Assembly: GCA_007258455.2 (NCBI GenBank)
Contig: VDFB02000003.1
Location: forward strand, 39,993,986-40,057,985
DNA: 64,000 bases
Direction of reading: 5' to 3'
Source of the DNA: Sequoia sempervirens
Taxonomy: Eukaryota; Streptophyta; Pinopsida; Cupressales; Cupressaceae
The position numbers and the translations under genes are program-made. Shown one piece after another: positions 47,334 to 58,859 of this stretch (the first letter of the stretch is position 1; every line of letters begins with the position of its first letter). The notes beneath the pieces are model-generated. The model saw only the letters and a program-made list of their open reading frames with translations. It was not told the origin of the DNA and searched no databases.

Positions 47334-48205
47334 TGATGGGCCCAAGACAGTTTTCTCTGAAGTGCTTTACCGTATGGTACAAATAAAAGTATCCTTATTC
47401 CACACCAATTTGACCTTTCTTCAGATGATAGACAGTAGCCTAATATTTTTTATTCCTTTCGTTCTTATCTATTCCACCAAACTTATACCGAGCTCGGCAA
47501 TCGATCGCTTTCATGGTGCTCTTTTGTCTTCTTCAATTATATCCACTTTCACACGCATACTTTTATGTGCAACCTTATCTAGAAGTCCCCGTTGAATTTG
47601 GCAGTCAATAATTGGGCCATCTATAATACGCTGCAAGTTTGATGATGTTGGGCCATCCCCAACATTGCAGAGATAAGGCCTTCCATGAGTATTTAATGAA
47701 TGAATGAGGATTTTATTATAAAGTTACTTGGAAGTCCTTTTAGCCCAATGTGTCTGTGTGAGTCATCAAATAGTTTTATCTTTATATAGTTTTTAGATTA
47801 TGGGAGTCTGGTTTTGGTTGTATGCAGAAGTTTGTTTCTGTGGGTGTTTGGTTTTAGAAAAGAAGAAGAGATTTGATTTATGAGGGTGCCTTGTTTCAGA
47901 CTATTTCGGAAGATTATTTATGTGGGTGTCTGGTTTTAGAGTATATGGCAATATTTTGTGCGGGGTTGTCTAGTTTTAGAATAGAATCCCTATTATTTGT
48001 TGATTATTTTGATTTCAGATTTCAGGTAGTGGGTTATCACTTCCGATAAGTGCAAAATTGTGATAATACCATTGTATACCTCTGTGAAATTGAATCCGTA
48101 CCAAAAAATCTATCACAATCTTTTGGGAACTGAATTGGGTCTGGGCCAGGCACTTAAACATTTTTAATTATTGGATTTCATTTTCTGTTTCATTTATAGC
48201 TAGAT
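47334..48205 (+). promoter_or_regulatory. Upstream region of the F-box gene with 40-bp degenerate repeats
   Basis: TGGGCC words, known as site II-type elements in plant promoters, stand at 47337, 47613 and 47649. A TATA-like CTTTATATAGT lies near 47779-47789. Right after it, five loosely related units start near 47801, 47841, 47882, 47922 and 47962 (consensus about TGGGTGTCTGGTTTTAGA), a period of about 40 bp. If the TATA is used, they form the transcribed leader. The 77-codon frame at 47362-47595 is not recognised. Confidence 0.5.
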
Positions 48206-49471
48206 ATGGAGTTGCAGAGTTGTATTGCAGTCAGATCAGGACCAGGGCTAGAAAGAAACATGAAGATTGAATTTCAGAACAAGGTTTCGGTGAAAATGGA
48301 CCTGAAACTGGAATTCCAGGGCTCCAGCTCAGGGCCCTCATTAGATTCATCAGTGTGGGGAGAGCTTCCAGAGGATTTAACATTGATTCTGCTTGCCCAT
48401 CTGCCCCTGCAAAGCCTTGTTCGATTTCACACAGTCTCCAAGAAATGGAGCAGCATGTTGTCTAGCCCTTACTTTATGAACCTGTGGAATGATGCACGTT
48501 GGCCTCAGCCATGGCTGCTTATGTGTACACCCAAACCAGAAATTCCCTGCCTCATGTATTCCTTTGCCACCAATACATGGCAGAACCTGTCTCTGTCTTT
48601 TTTACCGGAGGCCAAGTATGGCATAAATTGCAGTAGCTCTGCACGGGGTCTGCTGTTAGTGGAAGTCCCCAATTTTTCTTTTTCTCTTAATTCTGCATTG
48701 CTCTATGTATGTAATCCTCTGACAAAATCGTGTACAGAAATCCCCATCAATACTTCTATAACTGCCGTTATGGCGAAGGGCATGACAGAGTCTGAAAATG
48801 GGGGGTACTCTGTTTTGGCTTTGGGGAAAACCAGGGAAAATTTATGTGTTGTAGAGGTATATGAGTCCTCTAAAAAGTCATGGAGGATTGCAGGGACCCT
48901 CCCTGACGAGTTTTGCATTAAGAATCAGGACATAACTTTCTGTAACGGTTTTCTGTTTTGTCTCACAGTGAAGCCCTGTGGGGTCATGGTTTTTGATATC
49001 CAACATGGGTTTTGGAATATAGTGGCAATGCCTCTGCATGGGGATGTTGTGAACGGTGTGAGGCCTACGTTGGTGACCTGTGGATCCAAGGTCTTTCTGG
49101 TGGAGGGCATTGAGAAAGAGTATACTGTAAGGCGTATCATCATATCTGAAATTCAGATGGATGGGAAACTCACTTCCTCAGCTACTTCAACAGAAATAAC
49201 AATGAGAACAGCAGCAGCAACAACAACATCAACATGGAAGGAGATTGCTAGAATGCCGGAGATGTTTCTTATGGACTTCTTCAAGACTTCTTGTTCAATA
49301 TGGTTTGAGTGTGTTGGAGTTGGAGATTGTTTATGTTTCAGAGCCCATGGAAATGTAGAAGTAGTTGTTTATAATGTCAAAAAGTCCACTTGGATTTGGC
49401 TTCCAAAGTGTGATGACAGATACAAAGGTCATAAGCATATGTTTATGAGAAGCTTGGCCTTTCGACCATAG
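48206..49471 (+). CDS. F-box protein (kelch-like C-terminal region)
   Basis: This is the only intact protein gene here: 421 codons without introns. Residues about 51-92 form an F-box (WGELPEDLTLILLAHLPLQS, then RFHTVSKKWSSMLSSPYF), the part that binds SKP1 in SCF ubiquitin ligases. The rest resembles the kelch-like or FBA substrate-recognition part of plant F-box proteins, with beta-strand motifs such as YVCNPLTKSCTEIP, VEVYESSKKSWRIAGTLP, MVFDIQHGFWNIV and VVVYNVKKSTWIWLP. A Thr/Ala-rich insert near residues 325-343 comes from a short CAA/CAG-like repeat and is probably a disordered loop. The first Met is used because the frame is open from it; Met19 and Met31 are alternatives that keep the F-box. 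Base composition is clearly more GC-rich than the flanks, as for a gene under selection. The substrate is unknown. No other gene is near. Confidence 0.92.
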   Translation: MELQSCIAVRSGPGLERNMKIEFQNKVSVKMDLKLEFQGSSSGPSLDSSVWGELPEDLTLILLAHLPLQSLVRFHTVSKKWSSMLSSPYFMNLWNDARWPQPWLLMCTPKPEIPCLMYSFATNTWQNLSLSFLPEAKYGINCSSSARGLLLVEVPNFSFSLNSALLYVCNPLTKSCTEIPINTSITAVMAKGMTESENGGYSVLALGKTRENLCVVEVYESSKKSWRIAGTLPDEFCIKNQDITFCNGFLFCLTVKPCGVMVFDIQHGFWNIVAMPLHGDVVNGVRPTLVTCGSKVFLVEGIEKEYTVRRIIISEIQMDGKLTSSATSTEITMRTAAATTTSTWKEIARMPEMFLMDFFKTSCSIWFECVGVGDCLCFRAHGNVEVVVYNVKKSTWIWLPKCDDRYKGHKHMFMRSLAFRP

Positions 49472-50429
49472 AGTCACTGATCTATGGATATAGAAGAATA
49501 TTAGGTTTTTCTTTTGACCTCTTAAATTTTACTTTGATGGTCATCCTGTTAGTTATATGCAAATCTACAATCCTAAAGCAATTTAATGTTTTGGTATTGG
49601 TCATCAAACATTGTAACCCCTTTTAAATGAGCTATTCCTGCAATCTTATTCAGTTGTTGCTGATGGATCATTGAGGGTGATCTTACATACAGAGTCTTTC
49701 TAAAACTTTTCAGTCCAATTTCATGTACTCTGAAAATCTTACATACAGAGTCTTTCTCAAACTTTTCAATTCAATTTCATGTACTGTGAAAATCTTACAT
49801 TACTGTAGTGTCCCTCAGTAAGAGACGATAAAACAAACTATTCCAAACAGTGAAATCTGTATTTAGTGTTATTAAAAATATTTTGGAAGCAGTCTAATGG
49901 ATGTGCTCCAGTGGGGCAGCATTATAACTTTCTGTTTCAAAGTATAGTTCCATTTGGTGTTGCGACTGTTCAATACACGTGCAAGTCTCTTTCAAACTTT
50001 GAAAAGTTGAGCTCCATAAACAAGTTCCACTCAGTCTTTGGCATCTGCGTTGAAAGTTTAATTACCATAAGAATTTGCAACAGTAAGAAACATGGTAAAT
50101 TATATAAGGAAATTTGTAAATAGTTTCACTTAGAAGTTGTAAATTATTTTAAAATAGTAGGAAGGAGAGATCTGTAGAATTCAGATTTGTGATTTGTTTT
50201 TCAAAAAACATAAAATTTTCATCAACTAACTAATTAAGAAGTAGAGTGACTAATTATAATCAAGATTATAATTTTATAATTTTATAATTTAAATAAATAA
50301 CTTGATAATTATATCTATTTTATTTAGGATAGAAAGTGTAATAGAGTACTGAGTAAAATAATAACAATCAAGTGAGATCTATTGATGAAAATGACATATT
50401 ACCTAACTAATTTCATATTGGGTTTAATT
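49472..50429 (+). other. 3' flank of the F-box gene with a 56-bp tandem duplication
   Basis: Bases 49685-49740 and 49741-49796 are near-identical (ACATACAGAGTCTTTCT start, TCATGTACT inside). No clear AATAAA signal is seen within 200 bases of the stop. Beyond 49800 no gene is recognised; the 85-codon frame at 49866-50123 has no known similarity. 50130-50430 is AT-rich. Confidence 0.6.
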
Positions 50430-50713
50430 CACACTACATACATAATTTTATTTAGGTCTTTTATGTTTTGTGTTTTATGATTCATATCATAGGATCAAGA
50501 TATTTGTTATGTTTTTAGTGTCCTAGGATTTCATCCTTGTTTTTATAACAAAGGTTTCTTCATTGCATATTGTATCAATTTTATTTTTGCGTCTAATTAA
50601 TTGTTTGGCTTCATAGCATTTTCATTCCATCTCTCTTGTGTGAAAGGTTGTTTTGGTTATAGGTGATCCTTGACTCCTGCAAGGTTGATCAACAATTCTT
50701 ATGGTATCAAAGT
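50430..50713 (+). repeat. Probable 5' LTR end and PBS of a copia element
   Basis: TGGTATCAAAG at 50702-50712 resembles the tRNA-Met-type PBS and lies upstream of copia gag in the right orientation. The sequence before it (ATCAACAATTCTTA) would be the LTR end, having lost the usual CA. The left LTR boundary cannot be fixed, so 50430 is a guess. Confidence 0.45.
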
Positions 50714-50859
50714 TCTAGATTTGCAATTTCTTTCCCTTTTTTAGAGAGTTTTGTCTAAGAGTTTTTATATGATGCATTCTAGTGAAAAATGGATCTCACA
50801 ATTGAGATTAGAAGACTTAACAACTTATAAATTCATATAAGACATGATATGGTTTGGTG

Positions 50860-51075
50860 TCAACACTTGTGCTAGTCATTGGTGCATAGATTGGCAGGTG
50901 GTTGTGGGGGTTCAAACCTTGGTCACACCCATCCTAAATGGGCTAAATTTGTGGGTCACATTGGGAACATAATCAAACACCGTTATTGCTGCCACATTTG
51001 CTAGCCCCCAAGACCTTAGCACTTAGTCATAGGAGTGATTAGCACTCGATTTGCTTTGTGCCTTTTTTTACAAGC
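50860..51075 (+). repeat. Possible SINE-like insertion in the copia leader
   Basis: A B-box-like GGGGGTTCAAACCTTGG (50907-50923) with an upstream TGGTGCATAGATTGGCAGG and a downstream TTTTTTTAC run near 51064 suggest pol III ancestry. No A-rich tail or target duplication is evident, so this may be chance. Confidence 0.25.
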
Positions 51076-51429
51076 CTTAAAGTAACAATTTTATGAAAAA
51101 GACCATAATTTGGACATACACTATCCAATTTTCACAAATGAGGCGATGTTAGAAAGCTAGTTTGGAGCACTATATAACCAGCCATTTGATTGTTTTAGAT
51201 TTTCCCTAAGCTATTGATTTAATTTGAAGTCAAATTTTATACTTTGGTTTATCTTTTGAAAAAATTACAAAAAAGTGGTCTTTTTTCTTGTACAAGAGGG
51301 TTGGTTGCTTATATTGTAAGGGGTTTATTGTTGTTTTTCTTTTCATTTTCTATATTCTTGTTTATACATCATGGATAAAACCTAGATTAATACTCTCACC
51401 ATATAATTATGATGGATGAAAATAAATAA

Positions 51430-52740
51430 ATGGAGATACAACTAAAAAATTTGAGGTTATGCCAAGTTACAATGGTATAACACTTGAACCAACAGTTACT
51501 GCAAAAAAGAAGTGGTAGAACAGGTGTGATGAAGTCTATAGAACATTATATATGTCCATTTCTCTTGATCTCTTTTTCACATTGAGTCTTGAACAACACC
51601 AAATTAGATTTGGACTATATTGGAGAGCTTACTTAGGAAGCATGATACTTTGCCAGGTTTTCAATTGAAGACTAAGCTCATTAGTTTGAATTCTACTGAC
51701 TTTGATAACATCCAAGAATTCTTCAATAAGCTCAAGTCAATAAGATTGTAGTTGAAATAATTTAATATTCAGAAACAAGATACCTAGTTGATACTTTCAT
51801 CCTTGCCAAACTTGTTTATGATAATTTAATTTTTTCTTCTACATTTTATCCTACTAGGGATACTCTTGGTACTACATTCTAAATTCCCTTACTTGACAAT
51901 TTTGTTATTTTACACACTAGGGAGAAAATAGGGCTAGTACATATGGGTACTTAGAAGTCTAAAAAATCATAGGCTCTTCTAACTAATCAAAGCAAAAAAG
52001 ATGAAAAGACTTCAAGTAGCAAGGGAAAGAAACACAAAAATAAGAACTCAAAAAACAACATGTAGGCCAAGGACCCAATATCACAAGCTACCCATGATTT
52101 CTCTTCTTACTCAAGGGAGGACCACCTAGGAAAGAGAAACCCAAATGTGCATATTGAAAAAATAAGGACATGATGAGCATCAATTTATGCAAAACAAATT
52201 TATGAGTTGAATCACCTTTTTTGAAGGGCAACTTTAAATTTCATTCATTAATGCTATTTGGTACATCTTCGTCTTCAACATCATAATCATTTACATGGCC
52301 AGGGACAAATGGGGTGGGTAATGGCATATAAAAGATGGAATGCAAGGTACTTTTTGTACTTATAAATCTTGATTCAAGGAGATGGCTTCTTGATTCAACA
52401 ACTTCACATCATATGACGTCATCACAAGGTATGTTCTCTTCATTTGAGCCTTGTATTTTACCACAAATCCTAATGGAGAACAAAACACATATGAGTGTTT
52501 GTAGGAAATGAACTATTGATATTGGAGAAGGAACCTTCAGTAACATGTACTTTGTGTTTTTTTCCTTGTCAATTGATCTAATTTCCATCTATCATATTAC
52601 ACATAGTGGAGCAAGGAAGAATATCGAGTTCACATCAAATTTAACAATTATTAAAGACTTAAATAGTAGTGAGATTTTTGTTTTTGGTATAGTAGATTGT
52701 GCTTCTCACTTGTACACCCTTTTTACATTTTACATTTGAT
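51430..52740 (+). pseudogene. Ty1/copia gag and protease remnant, first copy
   Basis: Broken + frames show the copia gag domain (RCDEVYRTLYMSISLDL near 51519, FDNIQEFFNKLKSI near 51702-51743, a SILAKL-like stretch near 51800). A zinc knuckle region follows from KPKCAY near 52140, with a stop in place of the second Cys. The protease follows: MTSSQGMFSSFEPCILPQIL near 52412-52471, RKTIDIGEGTF, and the open frame with YHITHSGARKNIEFTSN and IIKDLNSSEIFVFGIVD (52578-52698). Protease leads toward a missing integrase. The gag-PR pattern closely matches the remnant at 58860-60700. Confidence 0.78.
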
Positions 52741-53454
52741 GATCTTGCAATTCCTTTGATTGATATTCACACTCATGCATCTAGTGTGGATTGCATTCCC
52801 AAGGATAAGTTTGGTCACTTGAACTTTGGTGTTCTTACATCCAATCCAAGTCTTGAGAATTGTATTGAGCTTCCTTCTCCTCCAACTCTTTCTTTTTTAA
52901 GTATAGTGTTGATATGGCTTCTAGTACTTCAACTCAATAGGATGTTTCTAATCTCTTAGATTCAACTTTGTGGGATAATTTTTGACAAGTAATACATATT
53001 TATTTTTTGAGTCACATCTTGTAAATTTTGCAAAGAAACTTGAGGATATCCATTCTCTTTGATGATAGTTACAACATACCTATTATCACAACATTCTTGT
53101 CTTTGGAGATTGTCCTTCACGAGTCTTCATAGGTTTTGGACTAGTTTCACCTCATTGCTATCAGAACTTAGGTGTCTAAACCTTTGCAAGTATTTAATTT
53201 AATTATTTAATATTTTTTAATAATTACACATTATATTTTAATTGTATTTTATTTAGTATTTGTGCTTAACCTCAACTTGGGCATTGAAATTTGTGTAATG
53301 AATCTAATGTCAAGTGCCCATATTTTTGTTAATGAGTTGTAAGTCATTATAAGGTGGATAAATATAATAAATTTGGAGTGCCCTTTTTTTGTGAGATTAT
53401 ATAACAAGTTATGACAATATATTATGAATCGTAAGAGCTAAAAATGGGGGGAGT
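52741..53454 (+). other. Remnant after the copia protease, and intergenic sequence
   Basis: The frame HTHASSVDCIPKDKFGHLNFGVL (52762-52830) may be the linker before the missing GAG-pre-integrase region (GHLN is reminiscent of it), running on to LENCIELPSPPTLSF. After about 53000 the sequence is AT-rich and non-coding. AAAAATGGGGGGAG (53438-53451) is PPT-like. Confidence 0.4.
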
Positions 53455-54067
53455 TACTTTGAAAGCATGCTTAGTTATGACAATCATTATTATTTGTCAT
53501 ATGTTACTTATTTTGAGATGGTATGATAGGCCAAGTTGGGTTCCCTTGTTGAGTGGGTCAAACTAGGAGTCATTGATGCATTATTGACTTACTATTTTTA
53601 GCAAGTGACTTAGAATCTTCATGGGTGGCACTTGAAATTGTGCCCATGTTGGGCACCACTTTTTGTGGGTTTTATAAAATGGTTTTAAAAATATTTGTGG
53701 TTTCTAGCATGGTCATTTTGTCTATAAATTAGTACTATAGGATGTGGTTTTATTAGTGAATTCACAGGTATACTGGTATTCTTAGAATACTACTAAAATT
53801 CTTCTAAATTTATTGTTGGTGAATACTCTTGTAATAAGTTTGCATTACAAGGGTATAGTGATCCTCTTTAAATTTGATAATACATCAGGTAGATTTTAGA
53901 GCCATATTTTTCTCTTGAAAGGGTTTTCCTCACATAAATAATTGTGTCATGGTATAAATTGTGTTTCTTTGTCTTTTTAAAGTTTTGGATTAGATTTAAG
54001 TTTTCTTACTTCACTCCCTCTAAGATTAGTGTAGGAAGTTGTTTCCACATACCTTTATTCTTTACAA
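53455..54067 (+). repeat. Probable LTR of the second copia element
   Basis: It lies between the PPT-like tract at 53438-53451 and a PBS-like TGGTATTAGAG at 54069-54079. The U5-like phrase CTTGAAAGGGTTTTCCTCA near 53917 resembles phrases in the LTR-like insertions at 59288-60007 and 63027-63689. The left terminus reads TTACTTTG where TG is expected, so the boundary is uncertain. Confidence 0.5.
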
Positions 54068-56979
54068 ATGGTATTAGAGTTTGACCACCTTTGGTTCTAG
54101 TTGTCAAGTAGAGGGTTTTTAATCTAATGATTATTTGACTGGGAGCTTGTGTAGTAGGAGAAATTTGTTACCTTTATTACAAGAAATAAAGATGACACTT
54201 ACATCAAGGAGGATTGAGATAGATTTTCTTAAAGCATGAATTTTGAGATGCAAAAACCAAAAAGAAAAAATGTTGATTGATCATGATCAATGGGATGTTG
54301 CTAATGTAAACGTTTAGAGGCCTATGACTATTACTCAAGCATATTAGTTTGTTGTAATGAATCAAAAAGAAAATGGTGGACAAGTAGATTGTGCCTTGCA
54401 AATTGTGTTTTTATTAATGTCCATGATAAACCCACTACAAAATATTTAAGAAAGAAACTTGGAGATTTATCCAGCCAAATCATTAATCAACAAAATATTC
54501 TTGAGGAAGAATCTCTATTCCTTGAGTATGGAAGAAGGTGGATGAATTGTAGATAACGTAGAAGCATTTAACATGTTGTTGGATCTATTAAACTCCATGG
54601 GTATAAGGATGTATGTAGAAGAAAGATTTCAATATTTTCTTATTGATTGCTATTTACTCATGGGATAATCTAGTCATTGACATTGGGAGAACTTCTATCA
54701 CTTTAAAGGTAGATGATGTTTTTGGTTCTTTGTTTTTGAAGAGATGAAGAGGAAGGTCAATTAGAGTGTCAAAGAAGCTTTGAGTGTTCAAAGAAGAAAA
54801 AAAGAAAGAGGAAATAAGAATTAAAAACAGCTTGAAAAATCTAGATCCAAGTCCAATGAGAGATCTAAATCTCTTGGAAAGTTCAAAGTGATTTCTTAGA
54901 ATTGCAGTAAACTTAGTCACTTCTATAAGGAGTGAAAATAAGAGAAGAGAAATAAGAAGAAAAAAGTTTATTTTGATTTTGAGTCTGAGAAGGAAGATGG
55001 TGACACATTCATTGTAGCTTTGGCCACTTATGCATGTGAGCATGCATGATTAATTGAATCAAGTGTATCCTTTCATATGACCTCAAATAGACATTAGTTC
55101 TATGAGTTTGAAGCAAGTAAGGTGTACTCGGGTGATAACTCTTATTTACCTATTGTTGATTGTGGTAGTAAACAAATAAAATTTCTTGATGACAAAGATA
55201 GGAAATTTGATGGTGTCTTACGTGTGCTAGGATTAGCATGTAATTAATTATCTATGAGAAAACTAATAGATGTGGGTATGATTTTTTTTTTGAAATAGGT
55301 GTTAAAATGATAAGAGGTGCTATGGTGATTGCTAGAGGTAGTAGGTTGGGAACTTTATTCTAGTTTGATGTATGTATTGTTGAGTGCAATAGTATTTTTG
55401 TGATAAAATAAATTTGTGGCTACTTTATTGGGTAAAGAGATGGCATTTTTTTAGCAAATGGTTGTGGTTTCTGGGTACTTAAAGGTGCTCTTTCTACTTA
55501 ATCTAAGTTACCTACAAATGACTATGTTATTACACCATATATTGGGTCACATAGGATATAAATGTCTACAAAACTTGAAAAATAAAATAAAAATTGTTGA
55601 AGGTTTGATAGATTATAATCTTGAGTTTGATTTCTATGAGCATTGCATTTATGGTAAAAAATAATCAAATTTAGTTTTACTCAAGTTCTCATAAATCTTG
55701 CTGTATTCTAGATCTTATTCATTTTGATGTGTTTGGTTTTGTTGATATTTCCTTGATTGTAAAATACACATATTATGTTTCATTTATTGATGATTATAGC
55801 ATAAGGATATTGATTTATTTTCTAAAGAGTAAATCTAAAATTTTCAACTATTTTAAATAATTTAAAGTAATGGTTGAGTTGTAGTCTTTCCAAGGAAAAT
55901 TAAATGTTTGAGGATTGATAATGATCTAGTGAATTTTTCTCTAATGATTTTGATAATTTTTTTAAAATTTTCAATATTAAAAAATTAAAAAAAAAACTTT
56001 GCATCCTCCATAGTAGAATGGAGTTGCAAAAAGAATGAATAAAATATTGATGAAAAAGGCTACGAGTATGTTTATTGGAGTTGACATGGAACAAAAATTT
56101 TGGGCCAAGGCTATAGGTATTGCTTGCTAATTGATCAACAAGTGCCCTATATTAAAACTTGTGGATAAAATTCCCATGGAGACGTGATCGAGTCACAATA
56201 TATCATTAAGACAAATTAGACATTTTGGTTGTCAGGAATATGTACATGTGCTAAGGGACAAATGAAAAATTTGGAGAACAAGGTTGTTAAATGTATCTTC
56301 ATCAATTATAGTTATGGTATGACAAGATACAAGTTTTAGGATCTTGTTGCAAAAAAATTAATATATAGTATAACTTTAATTTTTATATAAACTAAGTCTT
56401 CTTCTATTATCTTGCAACTTGAATAAATAGATAATAAAGAAGTGATTCAACTTACTTATACACTTGAGAAATTTGAATAGAGACACTTGGATGGATAAGA
56501 AGTTGACAAGAGCTCATCAATATCTAAATATTTAGAAGAGGAGAAAGAACCTCCAACTTAGCTTGTTTGAAGATCTATAAGGTGTAGACAATCACTATAA
56601 AGGTATTCATTTGATGATTGTAGATGTATATTTACTTTCATAGAATAGTGATGAACCTAGATCTATACAAGAGGAATTAGGTATGAATGATGTAGAGTCC
56701 TAGAAAATAGTAATGGATTAAGAAATGATATTTATTGAAAATAATGACACATGGGACTTAGTACCATTAATTGAAGGATGTAAAATTATTGGATGCAAAT
56801 GGGTGTTCAAGAAAATATTAGTTCAAATGGTAGTATTGTGAAATACAAAGCATGTTGGTTGAAAATATTGGTTACTCTCAACTTGAGGGGGTTGATTATG
56901 ATGAGATATTTTCTCCTATTGCAAAAATGAAATTCATTATTCTTAATATCTATTACAATAGCTTATGACCTAGAGGTCA
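54068..56979 (+). pseudogene. Second Ty1/copia gag-pol remnant, truncated in RT
   Basis: In order: gag (TTKYLRKKLGDL near 54432-54470), a zinc knuckle with several Cys lost (NCSKLSHFYKE near 54900), and protease with the active-site DSGAS reading ESSVS (about 55060; SFHMTSNRH). Then comes the GAG-pre-integrase region (HHILGHIGYKCLQNLKNK, EFDFYEHCIYGKK at 55522-55661). The integrase core is heavily broken (55690-56200), and the RT start is IGCKWVFKKI-like near 56790, then GVDYDEIFSPI-like near 56890. RT stops at 56979, where an LTR is inserted; its remainder is not found in the window. Confidence 0.8.
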
Positions 56980-57340
56980 TGTTGGTGTGAAAGGGGTGTT
57001 TTACCTAGCTAGTTCATCACCTAGATCCTATTCACACTAGTTACTTAAGTTTACTTAGGGTACACATAAGATAGTTATCACTTTATGTCTCAAGTCATAA
57101 GATTAATACATATTTCATAATATTATGTAATACAATGTCTCACCTTGGCCTATATAACTAAAGGGTTCCTTTTGGAATCTCAAGTTGTTTATCATTGTAT
57201 ATTTACATCCTTTGATAAAATATAATTATTCTCTTATAGTTGATCTCTATTTTTCTTTCATAGAAGTTCCTAGATTTTGGGTGACTACAATCCTCAGCCA
57301 AATCTTTCATGGTATAGAGCATTATATATCAACTCTTACA
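56980..57340 (+). repeat. Copia 5' LTR (361 bp) inserted in the RT of another copia
   Basis: TGTTGGTGTGAAAGGGG starts it, AACTCTTACA ends it, and the PBS follows at once. A TATA-like CCTATATAACTA is near 57151. The left flank GGTCA would be one half of a target duplication; the other half was not found because no 3' LTR is visible. Confidence 0.75.
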
Positions 57341-57359
57341 TGGTATAAGAGCTTGTGGG
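57341..57359 (+). other. PBS of the inserted copia element
   Basis: TGGTATAAGAGCTTGTGGG begins at the first base after the LTR; the first 12 bases differ at two positions from TGGTATCAGAGC plus context, typical of copia elements primed by tRNA-Met. Confidence 0.7.
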
Positions 57360-58859
57360 ATTTCTTCTTATTAGTCTTAATTGAGAGATCTAGGTTTCAA
57401 ATCTTGGTGGATATTGAAAATTTGAGTATTCTCTTTGCTTGCATTAGATGATGACTTGGAGAATTAAAAAACTTGATAGAAATACTAGATTTGAGGAGTT
57501 CCTCTTTTTGGCTTTATATTGCAAGTTCATCTTGGAACTTATTGGTGTAAATTTGAGCTCACCATTGAGTTTAGGGTGTTCAATAAATATCAGTATTACC
57601 TTTTGTTTCATCCAAATTGGACATTTGAGGCTAGATCTACAAGGATTTGAATTTGCAAGGTGGTTTTTAGATCTAGAAGGTAGCTAAAATTCTGGAGAAT
57701 TTTGGGCCAAAACAGACCCTACCATCGCATCTAAAAGGCCCAAAAACTATAAGGTCAATTGTGAATTCATCACAATTAGACACTTTTCTTAGGGCCATTA
57801 GGAAAAAATTTCCCCTCCTTGGCCGTATGGATTGTACCATAGAGAATATTCTTTGCATAGTGAAATATTTCATGCTTATGTCATTATGTGTAGTGCTTGT
57901 GAAGGTATGATTAAGTAATAAAAAAGTACTTTCCATTTCTTAAACAAATTTTTATATTTTTTTTGAAAAAAATTGTAGTACCTTGTAGTACTACCTACAT
58001 AAAGCACATGCACTATAGGGTACCCAACTTGCAACAACCACCATGTGAAAACTATTCACAAGCTACAATAGGCTACATGGTCGCAAGCACAATCCCTACT
58101 ACCCCACCATCCAACCAAAATGTACCATCCTTGGTAAATATTTTTTCAAAAACAGATTCCCAAGTAGCCAATGCAGAAGATTATGTTTTGATAGAATATT
58201 CTCGAGTAACCAAAGAAATCCTATGTTGATGTCAACATTGCATTAGGTTGACGTTAGTAGGTTTACCTCCCAAGTAAGCTCCCTTCACTAATGGAGTTTT
58301 TTATTTTACAATCATTTTTTAGACACCCATAAATTAGGTTTAATATCTCCAATTTTTTAGCAATTTTTTTAAAATCTAGGGTATAATTTTGTGTTCTTCG
58401 TAGTGGTGTAATCATTTTTTATTTTGGTGTTCATTTTTTTTTTAAATATAGATTCTCATAGGTGTTGCTGAGAAGTTCTCATTTTGGTAACTTCCAAGGC
58501 TTTGTTCTTATTCCTACCTAACATTTATTGGTGCAATTATTTTTAAAGTGTATAATTTTTCCTATAATTTGTAGTGGCATGATAGATTGATCTCATTCTA
58601 TATAAAAATTTTACTTTGATTTTATGGGAAAATTTAGCATCTTCATGTACTGTGATAATGTCTAGTTTTCTATTTTTTCCAATGAGCACCTGTAATTGCA
58701 TTGAGCATAAAATTCCAAGATCGTATATTGCTAGGGGAGATTCTTGATTTAAGTAATTTTTTTTTTTTGGGGGTAATATTGTGGTGGTTGTTACTTTCAT
58801 TTCTTGCTATGTTTTCTTGCGAATGGAGAAATCTCATATTGAACTCCTAACTCCATTTA
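57360..58859 (+). other. Long leader or unassigned sequence between PBS and gag
   Basis: About 1.5 kb, longer than usual for copia, without recognisable protein. Frames at 57185-57451, 57448-57687, 57963-58229 and, on the - strand, 57673-57936 and 58543-58800 are not similar to anything I know. It may include another old insertion. Confidence 0.4.

Noticed and set aside
48703..49143. Two - strand frames of about 70 codons within the F-box gene
   Set aside because: Shadows of the real coding frame on the + strand.
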